Shown here: positions 1 to 12,276 of the stretch, piece after piece
How the letters are laid out: every line of letters starts with the position of its first letter
Position numbering within the stretch: the stretch's first letter is position 1
Assembly: GCA_029204225.1 (NCBI GenBank)
Contig: CM055114.1
Location: forward strand, 11,531,634-11,595,633
DNA length: 64,000 bases
Reading direction: 5' to 3'
From: Diphasiastrum complanatum
Lineage: Eukaryota; Streptophyta; Lycopodiopsida; Lycopodiales; Lycopodiaceae
The notes under the pieces: model-generated
Told to the model about the DNA's origin: nothing
Seen by the model: the letters and a program-made list of their open reading frames with translations, nothing else
Databases searched by the model: none
Program-made: the position numbers and the translations under genes

Positions 1-2020
1 TTTCGGAAATGTGCCCCCAGGAGTGTTTCAGTCGCTGAGGCAGATGTCAAGTACGATACTACAGTTTTTTAATATATCCCTCAAGGCTCAATTGATTGGA
101 CTAGTACTACTATGAGGATACTGGTCCCACTAAAGTTCATGTACATTCTGTCCATGAAATGGTAGCATCTAGCATTCATGCTACTTGAACCAATCAGGTA
201 CGTCCATGATCAAGATAGAAACAAAATCAGAGAAATAAATACAACGAAATTTCTTCTTGGGCTCTAGAGTCGGAGCTGGATTCTGCACAGAGTCGAGTCG
301 TCGACTCTCCTGACGAGGAAAAAAGCAGATGGGTTCGAACTTCGTAAATCACTGACGTCTGGACTGCGGAGGCTGTAGCAGTGCTGGTGTGATCTGTCTG
401 TCTCTCTTCAATGGTCATTCATTGCCATGACATGAACTCTCACCAACTTCAACTGAAAATTTACTGCCCACGTCTTCTAAGTTCTGGCACTTGAGCTGTA
501 AATTTTTGTAATCTTTGGAGCCTCAACCCATCAGAGTCTCTAAACGCTCTCTCCAGTCTCCACCTTTGTGAAACAAATAATCCTGGTGGATACTGACAAC
601 TACTATAGTGGTTTAGCGAACTTTAGCCTGCTCCTGCTTGCATAATGCATACTACATAGTGAATAAATGCATTAATGTATAGTCCTACTTTTAGAAAGCT
701 GACAGCAAAACCTGCAGTGGACTGTTATATTGTCAGAACTCAGCTAAGACGTTCAAGTCAGTCTTAACTTAAAATTTGTTTTGGAGTTATCCTCAAAAAG
801 ACGTGCATTTTTAAAGCTTCTCTATTTTCTAAGGACTGTTACTTATGAAAGGGTTCATGTGCTTATATAAAAAATTGTCTTAACTTTTCTAATGTCTATT
901 TTTGAGAAATACTGCAGATTCCATTTCTATGCCTTGTTGGATTTCTTGAGCACTCTCCCAAATTGAAAGAGGTGAGAATGTACAATGTTATTTTTCCATG
1001 GTTTAGATTTTATTAGTACATGATACATTTGGCAATTTTTATGTTTTCTATAATGTACATCTATGAAGGCTACAATCTCAACACATTTTATTTATTTATT
1101 TTGTAAGAATAGCGTGAATCAAGCCATTTCAGAAAAAAAATTTGGAGCAAGCCTACTTGGCTGTTGCTACACAGTGGTTAGGGTTCTAGCTTGCACCTTC
1201 CCAACTCTACTAAATAGCTCAAGGTTCTTCCAAAAACGTAAATTCATTAAAAAAAAATGGCGTTGCATGTTGCAAGACATGTTTCTTTTAGCTCTTCCTC
1301 CCTTGTAAGGTGAATGGGAGAGCAAAACCTTTTTTAGCATAAGGGCCCTAGAACCTCACCACCTCAATCTATGTATGCTAATCTTTAGTGAGGGCAAAAG
1401 TCAATGGCACATGTCACAATATCTAGAAGAGTCACAACTTACTAGAACCACTTAACAAGACAACCAAAACCATGCATACACAAGGTTCAAAGACAAGGCC
1501 AAAGCCCATTTGGAGGCCAAGACATTTGATGTCTAAGTCAAATTAGATAAGACATTTCTATTAATATTGGAAGGGAGAGAAAGGGCCGAACCTTAGTATC
1601 TTAAGTTACCCCAAGTTGGCGACTCCTTTAATTGTGACTTAGAGGCAATTCTCACCCCTTGTAAAATGGGGTAGAGGCCTCTTGGAGTGGCTCCACCAAT
1701 CAAGGTAGAGGATTTGGGCCTTTTGGACTTACCCCCCACTCCATGTGACAAAACCCTAAGGGCCATTCCAGAGTAGCGGCAAGTCCCTTTACCTGGCCCT
1801 TTCATTTGCCGCCCTTTTTTTGAACCTTGGCAAGTGATTTAAAGAGCAATAGACCACTCTCCCCTTTCAAACTTGATTAGTAAGTGCTAAAAGGAGGGCC
1901 GCAATTTGATTGGCAAGTTTGAATGTCTTCCCTCCTATTGGTCCACTTTTTTAAAGTTGACTGTGCAATCCTAATAGATTGTATCATATCTAGATATACA
2001 TCATAATCTTTTGGTCACCC
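1..2020. other. intergenic, no gene recognised
   Basis: Only short open frames occur here and none resembles a known protein. The stretch is AT-rich with many stops in all frames. The only recognisable content is a degraded copy, at about 1495-1765, of the MITE seen near 58.9 kb. Confidence 0.6.
1495..1765 (+). repeat. truncated copy of Harbinger-like MITE
   Basis: The segment matches, in the same orientation, the right two-thirds of the element at 58,884-59,252. Shared landmarks in order are a run around 'caaattagataag', a block with 'caccccttgt', a block with 'ccaccaatcaa', and 'tttgggccttttggactta' followed by 'ccccactccatgtga'. The left terminal inverted repeat is missing and the right one is degraded. 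It is a non-coding relic. Confidence 0.6.
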
Positions 2021-2024
2021 CCAC

Positions 2025-2940
2025 ATCTCGAAAAGCTAGGCCGGCTTTGTCAAAGATAGGTCCCTTTTTGACAACATCCTAAATGTCTGGTCTGCCATCA
2101 ATTCCTCCCTATGGTTTAGCTATCTAGCCTCTTCTGCTTAAGATTGACTTCGATACCACATTAGTTGGAAATATCTTCTTACTTGTTGCACTTCTTTTAA
2201 ACTGCCTGAGTACATCACTAAGCTAACCAGTGCTCTTTTTGCTTCTACTTCATCTTCCATCCTTTTCTAAAGTATTTTGTCTCTTTCCTTCCCTGTCTCT
2301 TGTGGCATTAGACAAGGCTGCACTCTCTCCTTCTATCTCATTGTTATCGCTATGGAACCTCTTATTTTCCATTTTTATAAGCCCATTTCCTCCCCTTCCT
2401 TTCGGCCATTCATTTTCCATGGCATATCGCTTGGGCCCCGACTCTTTGCTGATGATTTGGCATGCATACCACCATTCTACTTCTCTTCTCCTTTTTGAGC
2501 TTGCTCGTTTTTGTGATTTCTCTGACTCCTTGATTAACTATCAAAAATCTAATATCATTATTCTCTCTCATGATGCTCCACCCGATTGGTGCCAACATTT
2601 AGGCCTTAACAATCTTCCTCATGGAACCATCTTCAAATATCTTGGTTTTCCTTTGGGAGAATCGCTTTCTAGTAGAGACCACTTTAATTGGATTATCGAT
2701 AGAATCAAGTCCAAAATTTTGTCTTGGAACTCTTTGACCTCCTCTTTCTTGCAAGGCTCATTGTACTCAAGCACATCATTTCCTCCTACTTCACTTACTT
2801 TCTTTTTATATGGCTTCTTCCTCCTTCTGACTCCTTCTCTATCGCTAAGACATTCCAAAAATTCCTCTGGAATGATAGGCCTAGTCTTTTGAATTGGGAT
2901 AAGAGAAACATAAAATGTTCTATAAAGTCTAGACAATAAT
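2025..2940 (+). pseudogene. LINE reverse transcriptase remnant
   Basis: This is a piece of the reverse transcriptase of a plant non-LTR (LINE) element. Translating across frames gives, in order, a GFVKDRSLFDNIL block near 2040, ISWKYLL near 2160, GIRQGCTLS near 2305, FADD (the polymerase metal-binding motif) near 2450, and the thumb block KYLGFPLGESL near 2640. It ends with FLWNDRPSLLNWD near 2870. The frame changes at least twice and stops interrupt it, so it is dead. The same family, same strand, reappears at 61.7-64.0 kb. Neither the LINE 5' end nor a poly-A tail is visible; a copia remnant abuts the 3' side. Confidence 0.8.
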
Positions 2941-2944
2941 AATA

Positions 2945-3480
2945 TTGGTTATGGTGTCTACTAAAATTACCACCTCTATTGTAATGGATATGTATGGCAA
3001 GAGAGCAATTGTCAATGCAAGAGGTATGGCACAAAAGATTGGGGAATCTCAACTACAAGTCATTGGAGATGATGGAAAAGAGGCAAAATGTGTTTGGTCT
3101 TTCCAATTCTTTAACAAGCTTGAATCATGTTTGTGAGCAACATGCTTTATCAAAGTCACATAGGTTACCTTACAAGTGATCTACATTAAGGTCAAGTAAG
3201 CCTTTTCAACTTGTGCATTCGGATATTCATGGTGTTACTACCGTAGACTCTAATGTATATCTCAGACAAAAAGGGTCAAGCTATGTTATAATAGCATTAT
3301 ATGTTGATGATTCCTTAATTATCAGCCATTCAAATCAGTTATTACAAGAAACCAAATCTCTGCTTTCATCATAATTTGAGATGACTGATTTAGGCCCAGT
3401 CCATTGCCTACTCGGTATGGAGATTCACAGAGATCACACAGATAAAGGATTACTATAAGCCAAGAGTCCTATCTAAACAA
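2945..3480 (+). pseudogene. internally deleted Ty1/copia pol remnant
   Basis: The first half encodes a GAG-pre-integrase block (WHKRLGNLNYKSL near 3020) followed by a short integrase start (LVHSDIHG near 3210). It then jumps directly to the reverse-transcriptase palm: LYVDDSLIIS near 3300, then FEMTDLGPVHCLLGMEIHRD near 3380-3430. The integrase core and the first half of the reverse transcriptase are absent, so this is an internal deletion or recombination product. Stops occur throughout. No LTR is visible at either side. Confidence 0.75.
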
Positions 3481-4055
3481 TGCTAGAATAATGCAAGATC
3501 TTCCAGTTGCTATAAATGTAAATGAGCAATTGAAGATATTATAAGTCATCATATATTAGAGGATGATCTGACAGAGATAAAAACGACCAGAATAGGTCTT
3601 TCAGTAGCTTCCCGCATTGCTCATTAATTCAGACTTTTATTTTAGCCGCTCAGAGATAGCATAGAGTATGCAGCTTCGATGCGCAATTTATTGTACTCAT
3701 TTACTTTTGTTTTTTTTTTAATCAATACTATTCTTTATTGCGTTCAGCTTCATCTCAGAATATGTGCGTTTTCTGGAGTTCTTCATGACAAATTATTTGT
3801 CTGATAATTTTCGATGCTTAATTATTTGGCTACATAATCATTGTAGTATTGGCAATTTCAAAGCTAGTTACTATAAGTTCAAACGTGATTTCTATCACTA
3901 TTGTCTTGTTTGAAATTTATAAGTGTAGTCATGCATTGGAAAGATGAAGATAGTTTATTACGCCATGCACGAAAAGTTTTCTTTCTAGACACATGAATTA
4001 TTTTCATCCATTTCTTTTCGAGCTAGACCTATCTTCTGCAGACCACTTTTTGACA

Positions 4056-4067
4056 TGGTATCAGAGC
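4056..4067 (+). other. primer-binding site, copia element (+)
   Basis: TGGTATCAGAGC is complementary to the 3' end of initiator tRNA-Met, the usual minus-strand primer of plant copia and gypsy elements. It lies about 190 bases before the gag start at 4261. The preceding 'gaca' would be the 5' LTR end, but I could not match the upstream sequence to the putative 3' LTR that begins at 7734. Confidence 0.75.
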
Positions 4068-4260
4068 TATTTCAGTACTTCTTTATCTGATTCCAACATG
4101 ATATCATAGCAAAGCTCTAATACTTGATATCTCTCACGATATCAAATTGATATCAAACTCTTCAGTTCTTTTCAACCTTTCAGTATCAGAGAATTAATTT
4201 CCTATTGTCGGCATTACTGCATCTTAGTGTCATCGATATAATCGACAGACTAAGTTCCAG

Positions 4261-5075
4261 ATGAATTCTCAAAGTAAAGTCGGTCTTATCACAGACAAGT
4301 TGAATGGATCCAATTATCATTTGTGAAAATTTAAGATGAAGGTCTTGCTAATCGCCAGCGAATTATGGGATGTTGTTATAGGTACAGAAGTGAAACCTGA
4401 AGACGATGACTCAAAGTGGAAATCGAAGGATGGTAAAGCTTTTGCACTTATCATCCTCAATATATCATATACACATATTGGACACATAGCTGAAGTTAAA
4501 ACATCAAGAGACGTTTGAGACATTTTGAACTCACTATATGACGTGAGGGATGTGACTACTAAATTACATCTACAATGGAAATTCTTCACATTCAAAATGT
4601 CCATTGGTGATTCACTTCAGAGTCACATTAACCAGTCTAAGAATCTCTTGCAACAGATGGCCGCTCAATCATAGATGATCAAGACGCAATTATGACATTG
4701 CTTTCAAGCTTGTCCTCTACATATGAGAATTGGGTGATGATCATATCGACACACTCAGATTTAACTCTTACTAGAGTTACCACTATGTTGCTGCAAGAAG
4801 GTAATCTAAAAAGTCAAGACAATCCGTCTACTTCCTCCCCTCAGGCTCTATATGTCAACAAAAGCTCTAAATGACAGAAGCATAAAAGCTCCAAGAAGGC
4901 TACAATGAATCAGAAGTCAACTCAGGGTCAAGAACAATCATTAAATCCACAAACGAAGAAGAATGTGTTTTGTAGGTATTGCAAGCGCAATAACCATGAG
5001 ATCAAGGATTACCGAATTCTCCAAGCAAAGAATGCAGCCAAGCAACCTGATCAATAAGCAAACACAGTTTCGTCA
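4261..5075 (+). pseudogene. copia gag remnant
   Basis: The reading frame opens at ATG 4261 and shows the copia gag pattern LNGSNYHL..KFKMKVLL, followed by WDVVIGTEVKP. The zinc knuckle near 4973-5017 reads C-RY-C-KRNN-H-EIKD-Y; the final cysteine of the CX2CX4HX4C pattern is tyrosine, so RNA binding would be impaired. Stops interrupt the frame near 4324, 4516, 4671 and 4871 and the frame shifts, so it is not functional. Confidence 0.75.
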
Positions 5076-5090
5076 TCTCCCCAGGTCGAA

Positions 5091-6420
5091 GTGGACGAAG
5101 GCGCATTCATGGTCAAAGATCAAAGCGCATTTTTGGATGATTCATGGTTTTTCGATTCTAGAGCAACTCAACATATGACCAATCAACGTGAGATCTTCAA
5201 CTTCTACACTCCTTACATCACAAAGAAATTTGTTCATCTTGGTGACAATAGTACTCACACTATTGAAGGTGAAGGTACTGTAAGATTGCGATTCCAACAT
5301 GATCAATTCAAATTACTATCGAAAGTTTTACATGTTCCTAAACTCTCTACAAATCTGTTATCAATAAGTAGAATTACAGATTTAGGTCATAAGGTAGAAT
5401 TCAAATCTGATCAATGTAGAATTATTGATAGGAGTGATAAGATCCTTGCACTCGGCAAGAGGCAGGGTTACTTATATAGATTGGCACACTGCTATTTAGA
5501 GTCTAGTCAAGTCTTGAAAACCTCTGTTCTAGTCAATAAAGCATTACTATGACATCATCACTTAGGACACGTGAATCATGCATCTATTTTGAACATGTCC
5601 AGACAATCCATAGTCCTTGATCTTGACTATCCTTCTGGAAAGGTCGATCTCCCTATTTGTCATAGCTGCATCTTTGGAAAACATGCTAGGATTCCTTTTA
5701 GATCAAAGCATATGCATGCAGCAAAAGATCTGTTAGATGTTGTTCATACAGATATACGTGGACCTATGCAAACTCTTTCATTTCTAGATGCAAAGTATTT
5801 CATTACCTTTATTGACGAATTCTCTAGAAGAACAGTTGTTTATTTCATTAAACCGAAATCAGAGGCTTTCATCAAATTCAGACAATTTAAAGAGCATGCT
5901 GAGAATCAAACTGGTAAACGAATCAAAGCACTGAGGTCAGATAACAGGGGAGAGTACATCTCCAATGAATTCAAGGACTATTGCCTTAACAACAGCATTG
6001 AGCAACAATACATTACCTCCTATTCGCCTAAGTCAAATGGTCTTGCTGCGAGAAAGAACAGAACTTTAGTTGAATCGGCAAAGTGCATGTTATCACATGC
6101 GACGCTTCCAAAGTGCTTCTGGGCTGAAGCTGTTTGAACAGTAACCTATATTCAGAACAGATGTTCTACTAAAGGCCTCTCAAACAAAATACCATTCAAA
6201 GTTTGGACGGGTACCAAACCTTCTTTATCAAACTTATGAGTTTTTGGATGTACTGCTTTTGCACAAATTCCTCGTGATCTAAGGAAGAAGCTCGACTTCT
6301 AGAGTATCAAGTGTGTTTTCATCAACTACACTACTTCAGATCAAGCCTACAAGTTTTTCGATCCCATTGAGTCGAAGATATTCATTAGCCGGGATGTCAT
6401 CTTCATTGAAGATCAGTTTT
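5091..6420 (+). pseudogene. copia protease-integrase remnant
   Basis: The protease block reads FFDSRATQHMT (5150-5180), where the family normally has D-S-G; the glycine is replaced by arginine. A GAG-pre-integrase domain follows (CHSCIFGKHARIPFRSK near 5655-5710). The integrase core keeps the first Asp (VVHTDIRGPM near 5740) and second Asp (RSDNRGEY near 5937), but the catalytic Glu in the NGxxERKNRT motif is Ala (codon 6048-6050, GCG). In-frame stops occur at 5550, 6135 and 6236. The segment ends with the conserved KIFISRDVIF block near 6380. Confidence 0.8.
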
Positions 6421-6639
6421 AAGACCTCAAAGGAAAGGGCAGTCCCTATGTAGCTAACCTATCAGATTCTCCTGAAGCTTTGAACTTTTCAGTTCCTGTC
6501 AACTATTCCTATTGAAGGTCCAAGCTCCTCTACTCTTGACAAAGAACAAATCAATAACAGATCAGAAGATAATGATGTTGCAGATCAGCAACTACAGTAT
6601 GATGGAAATAATCAGCTTCCTGTAGTACCCAGAAGATCT

Positions 6640-7726
6640 TCAAGGACCAACAAACCACCTAACTGGTATATCAACAAGTTTGCAGCCTATCTTGTTCAAG
6701 AACCGATGTCTGTCCAAGAGGCACTCAGTCAGCTTGACTCAGATCTATGGAAAGAAGCTGTGGATAAAGAGTATTCATCTCTTATCAAGAACCAGACGTG
6801 GACGAATTACTTGCCAGTAGAAACGTAGTTGATTACAAATGGATTTTCAAAGTCAAATACAACGCAAATGGAAGCATCAACAGAAGAAAGGCACAACTAG
6901 TAGCCAAAGGTTTTTCTCAGGTAACAATGTCGATTACACTGAGACCTTCAGTCCAGTATTCAACCATTCTTCTATTCGACTTTTGCTATCATTTGCCACT
7001 GTAGTAGATTTGGAAATACATCAAATGGATGTACATATAGCATATCTCAATGGAGTTATTGAAGAAGACATTTAGATGGTGCAATCCGAAGGTTATATTC
7101 ATGATCTGTACTAGACCAAACATAGCTTTTGCAGTCATCTCTCTTAGTCAGTATATGACTAATCCTGGTATAACACATTGGAAGGCTCTTATTAGAGTCA
7201 TGAGATATCTTCGAGCAACTATCAACGACAAACTCAATTTTCTTAGTGGTTACATAGATGCGAGTTGGGTAGGAGATGTAGACACTCGTAAATCTACTTC
7301 CGGATCTACATTCTTCCTCAATAATGGTCCAATTTCCTAGAACAGTCGCAAGCAATCTTCTATAGCTCTATCTTCCACTGAATCAAAGTATATCGCAACT
7401 GCTCAGACTACAAATGAAACAATTGGTTGAGGAACTTACTCTCATATATCAGTCTGAATCAATATGCTCCAAAGACATTATTTTTTCATAATGAAAGTGC
7501 CATCGCTTTATCAGCCAACCCTAAATTTCATTCCATGAGTAAGCACATTGAACTGAAGTATCATTTTGTCAGAAGCAAAGTTCTCAACGAAGAGGTCAGA
7601 TTGCAGTACTGTAGAACACAAGATATGACAGCTGATATTTTTACAAAAGCATTAAGTTTGGAGTCACATAGAAGATTCTGTGTAGAACTAAGTTTGAAGG
7701 TCAAGGCATTCAAGGATTCAGATTAA
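6640..7726 (+). pseudogene. copia RT-RNase H remnant lacking RT core
   Basis: The start of the reverse transcriptase is recognisable as YKWIFKVKYNANGSI (6833) and IHQMDVHIAYLNGVIEEDI (7017-7073). It then jumps at about 7080-7110 to TRPNIAFAVISLSQYM, so roughly 150-200 codons including the YVDD active site are gone. RNase H follows with GYIDASWVGDVDTRKSTSGS (7250), LSSTESKYIA (7370) and a C-terminal block including FHNESAIALSANPKFH and MTADIFTKAL. Frame changes and stops at 7072 and 7338 add to the decay. Confidence 0.8.
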
Positions 7727-7740
7727 GGGAAAGTGTTGTA

Positions 7741-8870
7741 TTATTCTCCTTCTAGCATGCATTGATGAAAGCAGAAAAGATGGTGAAATAGTCCAGGTTA
7801 TGTTGAATGGTTTGCTAGATGAACAAATCAACTAATCGATTTTAATCTTCATCTGTTTTTATCCAGTTCTGCATATTTTCTCATGTCTTTACACAGTCTA
7901 CAGAATCACACGGAGTGCTACCATAGTGTCACATTTTTTGCCTATCAGGAATCCCATTGAAAAATGCAGTGTCATCTTTTTTGCATTTTGACAGAAATCT
8001 CGTGTAAAATCACAAGATCGCATTTTTTGCTTTTTCAGCTGTAGCACCTATATCAACGTCATCTTCATCTACATCCATTGGAACAAATGAAGGGATGGTA
8101 GGCAAACCTAATGAAGATGAACCAGCAGGCTCATCTTCTAGTACTTCAACAGAGATGAAAAAAATAAATGCCATGTCTTTACAAGAATATGACATTTACT
8201 ATGGTGAATACTACAATGAGTAGTTTTTATGAAGTATCATATAATTTCGAGTATTTTCTATCGTGCTTTTGTTTGAAAGATGGTTGGGAATGTACAAGGT
8301 CTGAGAATTGAACAGAAGTACAATTGTATATATCTATATGAGGGGTTGTAAGTTACATGACCAAATTTATCAAGAAGATCAACAAGCTAAAAACAATTTT
8401 CATAAACTAACTTATCAATATCAAAAGTAGAAAAGAAAAGGGAAATAAAGTAATCTATTTGTTCAAAGGGAGTTTCACCGATAGCTAAGAATTTCCTCAG
8501 TTTATCCTCCGAAGATGTCAAGGTAGACATAGTACTGATTGTAAAGTTTATAAAAAAAAACCAAGTATCGTTTCAACGCGCGTAGCCATGGGCGCAACTA
8601 TACAATTAAAAAAGTATTTTACGGATTCCCACGAGATCCTAAAATATATGGACGCCAACGAATTCGAGGCTGACATGACCTGAAACATATCCAATCATGA
8701 TTACAAAGTTTAGTGAAGGGCATTAATCAAATCGGCTACGCGTCCCATCCCCCAAATCTTATATAAATGCCCATTCCGAACGTAAAAAAATTTATGACCT
8801 CCTCGTTCACTCGCTCACTTGCTCCTAATATCAATTCAACATGCAGTCAACTATCTCCATCACTCTCATC
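7741..8870. other. no gene; presumed 3' LTR and flank
   Basis: The first few hundred bases after 7734 are probably the 3' LTR of the copia element, but I could not find its end or a matching 5' copy. Short frames at 8010-8195 show no protein similarity I recognise. Confidence 0.4.
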
Positions 8871-8879
8871 ATCTACTCT

Positions 8880-9110
8880 GTGCACTCAATTGATACTCCG
8901 CCCTCAATCAATTAGTCTCTCATTTTGATATTGATTCAGCACACGCACTAACCTCTCCTGCACTGCCATAAGCTTGTCTACGCATTCAATCGATACTCCA
9001 CGAATCACTTGCTATCGATATCGATTCAGCGTGCGCACTTACCTCTCCCGCATTGTCATAAGTCTGTCTACGCGTTCAATTGATACTCCACGGATCACTC
9101 ACTGCGATAA
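8880..9110. repeat. three-copy degenerate tandem repeat, about 90-100 bp
   Basis: The motif 'ttcaatTGATACTCC' or close variants recurs at about 8891, 8991 and 9081. Between the copies are shared 'gattcagc', 'gcgcactt/cacgcacta', 'acctctcc' and 'gtctacgc' blocks. Copies two and three are most alike. No coding potential. Confidence 0.65.
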
Positions 9111-9346
9111 CAATTTTCTGATTGAGTTTTTTTTAAACGAGTAGTGCACAAGACAGGTCTTTTGGCCTTTTATTTACTGTAACAATAGAAATCTAACCAT
9201 TTATGATGGTTGATATGATTTATTGGATACTTCAGCTACAAGCTTCCTACTACTAGAAAAGCCAATAATCTTTCCCAAAAAAAAAAATTAGTTTGTGATC
9301 TTAATAGAACTTGAAGAAGGTTAGAAAGATTACCATCCTTTGTCTA

Positions 9347-9358
9347 GCTCTGATACCA
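9347..9358 (-). other. primer-binding-site-like sequence (-)
   Basis: On the minus strand this reads TGGTATCAGAGC, the initiator tRNA-Met primer site. It suggests that an LTR lies to its right and that the internal region of a minus-strand element once lay to its left. No coding domains remain to the left. Confidence 0.6.
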
Positions 9359-10384
9359 CTTTTACAAGTAAAGTCAAGAAGTCCTCCTAATCCAAAGGTA
9401 GTACCTCCGAAGGTCCTCCAAGTAACCTGCAAGCTCCAAGATGCTCTCCAACTCCAAGCTAGGATTCCTCCACCTACATGTAGGGATCTTCAAGCCTCCA
9501 TGGATTTGTCCTCCACCTGTATCCTTAATCTTAATCACAAAGGTAGATAACAAGTGGCCTCAAGTATTCACCACCCAACCATAGCTAGCTAGCACATGCA
9601 ATCCTGCATCTAGGATGATCTAGCACCCTCTTGCTAACCAATAACTAACCACAAGCATACCACCACATACCATAGCATACTCAAGATCCAAACCCTACTT
9701 ATGTCTCATACCATAAGCAAGATCCAAACCCTAAGCATATTACACACAAGAAAACACTCTATACACTAGTAGCCACACTAGAGCATAAGCATAGCAAACA
9801 ACATATATCTCTCCTCCTCCCAATGGGCACCCTCCTCCCCTCATATAGATGGTAGTTCCCATGCACAACCAATGAGAAAGAGAGAGGCCTAGGGGAGTTA
9901 GAAAACCTTCATAGGCTTATGGAAGGTCAAGAGACTTATTCCATAACCTATGACTCTTTGAATGCTTTTGTTGTGGGAGTTGGGAACTCAATGGACCCTT
10001 TGGAAGGGCGCCCTCCTACTAGGCCCCATTGCCCAAGTTGTGCTTGTATACTTTGGTCCAAGACCAATAAAGTGATATGGTTCAAGGTTGAGGCCCAAGG
10101 TTTAGAAAAATAGCCAAACACCCATTGAATGACTTTCTAACACCTCACTAGGTTCCATACCTCCAACCAAGGCATAGACAACTACCTGCCCTTATCCAAG
10201 GACACCAGTACCTTAATCTAAAGGCACATACCCTTAATTCTAAGGGTACCTCTTTTCCAAGGGTAAGTTGATTCCATACCTCCGACAAAGGTATAGTCAC
10301 TTGCCTGCCCTTATCCAAAGGCACCTATCCTTAATCCTAAGGGTAGCCCTTATCCAAGGGTAACTTGCCATTTAGCCCCCAACA
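9359..10384 (-). repeat. probable LTR of a minus-strand retroelement
   Basis: The block starts on the minus strand with TGTTGGGGGCTAAATGG (first base 10,384) and ends next to a tRNA primer site at 9347-9358, as expected of a 5' LTR about 1.0 kb long. The end beside the primer site does not show a clear CA. It contains a roughly 119-bp tandem duplication (about 10,150-10,375). No partner LTR was found, so it may be truncated. Confidence 0.5.
10150..10375. repeat. two-copy tandem repeat, about 119 bp
   Basis: 'ttccatacctcc' recurs at 10,153 and 10,272. It is followed each time by an 'aaggcatag' or 'aaggtatag' block, 'ctgcccttatccaa', and a run of 'cttaat.ctaagggta' and 'ccaagggtaa' units. The second copy is slightly shorter. 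Confidence 0.7.
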
Positions 10385-11387
10385 CTAAATGGACATAGAG
10401 GTCACTGAAGTACTGCTAGTTACATAGGTATGTAACAACGATACTTTGATAACAATAACACACTACCTTTGACTCGTTATTTTCATGTGTAATTACTAGT
10501 ATATAAGGAAGGTTTCGATTAAAGCAATTGGAGATGGATAGTTCACTGGAAAATTCTTCACCTCGCATTCAGGTATGAAACCATATGATGTAACACCAAT
10601 TTGAATGATACTTGCAACAATACATGACAATTTGTGTATGCATGAGGATATTCATGATAGACTTTAAATGATGGCTCATGTAAGCATTTACTAAGAATAC
10701 TTACATTCCACATCTTTAAACTAATAAAGAGTTATTTACGATACCCGTAACAAGGACAAGATTTATTTGACTTATGAGTAGGTGATTTTGAGTAAGCTGG
10801 TAAGTTGTAAGAGCTTGACCTTGACGAGCTTGTATGGCATGGATAAGCCATCAGTGCTTGGACTCCCTACGGCTTGCATGGGAGTGCCTGGGGCTAGTAT
10901 GGCACGGATCTGCCCTAGTACGTAGCACTTATGTCAGAGTCATGCTTCTTGTTATCTGTGTATTACAAGATAGCCTTGTACATGTAGAATGCTTATGTGA
11001 ACTTAATACATTCTTCTTGCTCTTGTACTGATCAGTATGATTTCGTTAAAAGGCAGAATGTATTGCTAAGTATGAAATGCATGATAGGGAAGATTGGACA
11101 TATTTTTTCTAATTACAATCAAGTTGATAAGGTAGTGAATCTTGTTTCGGACATGGATAACAACTGATGCTAAATTATGACACCTGTCTTCCTCACGTAA
11201 CTAACTTGTGAGGTTTTGCTGTGTGGGATTGTGGCATGTAGCAGCTGAGTGTCCAAAAACTTGCTTCACTTTATGGTACTCTGTACTGTAAGACTTTATA
11301 CAGCTTTGTTCTTACCTATTATGCTATAAATTGAAGGGTTCAAAGAGTTTGGTCTTGACTTGTCAAGAGGGACTATGTGAAATCTTG

Positions 11388-11535
<148 letters not shown>

Positions 11536-12276
11536 CTACGTTGTTGGCTTTTGAATACTTGCATTGTGGGCTTGCTTGTATCTCTCACTCTCTCATAGAC
11601 TTAGGCTAAGAATGTTGTGGGTGGTCAAACACCTCCTTGTGATTGTCTATCATTTTATCTTAGTTTTCTACACTTGGTTTTCCTTATTTTCTCCATAAAG
11701 AAGTTGGCAATTCATTTAATTGGCTTTGCTCTTTGGCGCTAGCTAAGTATGCACTTCACCTATGAAGAATTTAGTATGTTGGCCATTGTACAAATATATT
11801 AAAGCTAAGGTGGACATGTCACTTGCACCTACTCTAGGATGGTGTTGACATGAGTAAGGGATGTTGTAGCATTTGCTCTCCGCTATGCAATGTGAAGTTG
11901 GATGATCTAAGACTTCATGGTTGGAATGCATTCAATTAAAAACTACAAGTCTCTCTCACTACATCCACTATTTTTCTATCCTAGACATAACATGATACAA
12001 ATTTCTAGATTTAGCTAGACAAGCTAACATTTTTTATACTTTTATATATATTTTGGGAAAATTCTCTTTAAAGTTTCCAAATCTGGACAATTTTTTCTAT
12101 TTAACTTTGTGGAGCTGGAAATTATCTTTCTTTTTATTCTTTATGTCTGATCTTTGGGACCTACATCAAATGATAAAGTTTTTGAGTACCTTTTGTTATG
12201 GATGTGTGTTGTAACTTATGCAAGAGATAATGGATACTTGCTGGTTATTATGCTCATTTTGGGGCAGCTTAAAAAG

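Larger units (their letters stand above)
4056..7740 (+). mobile_element. decayed Ty1/copia retrotransposon (+)
   Basis: Order from 5' to 3': primer-binding site, gag, protease, integrase, reverse transcriptase with its core deleted, RNase H, then a purine-rich tract (AAGGGAAAG, about 7725-7733) and a TGTTGTA start of a putative 3' LTR at 7734. The domain order PR-IN-RT-RH identifies Ty1/copia. Many in-frame stops and the missing RT core make it defective. The LTRs have diverged too far to pair by eye, which suggests an old insertion. Confidence 0.8.
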
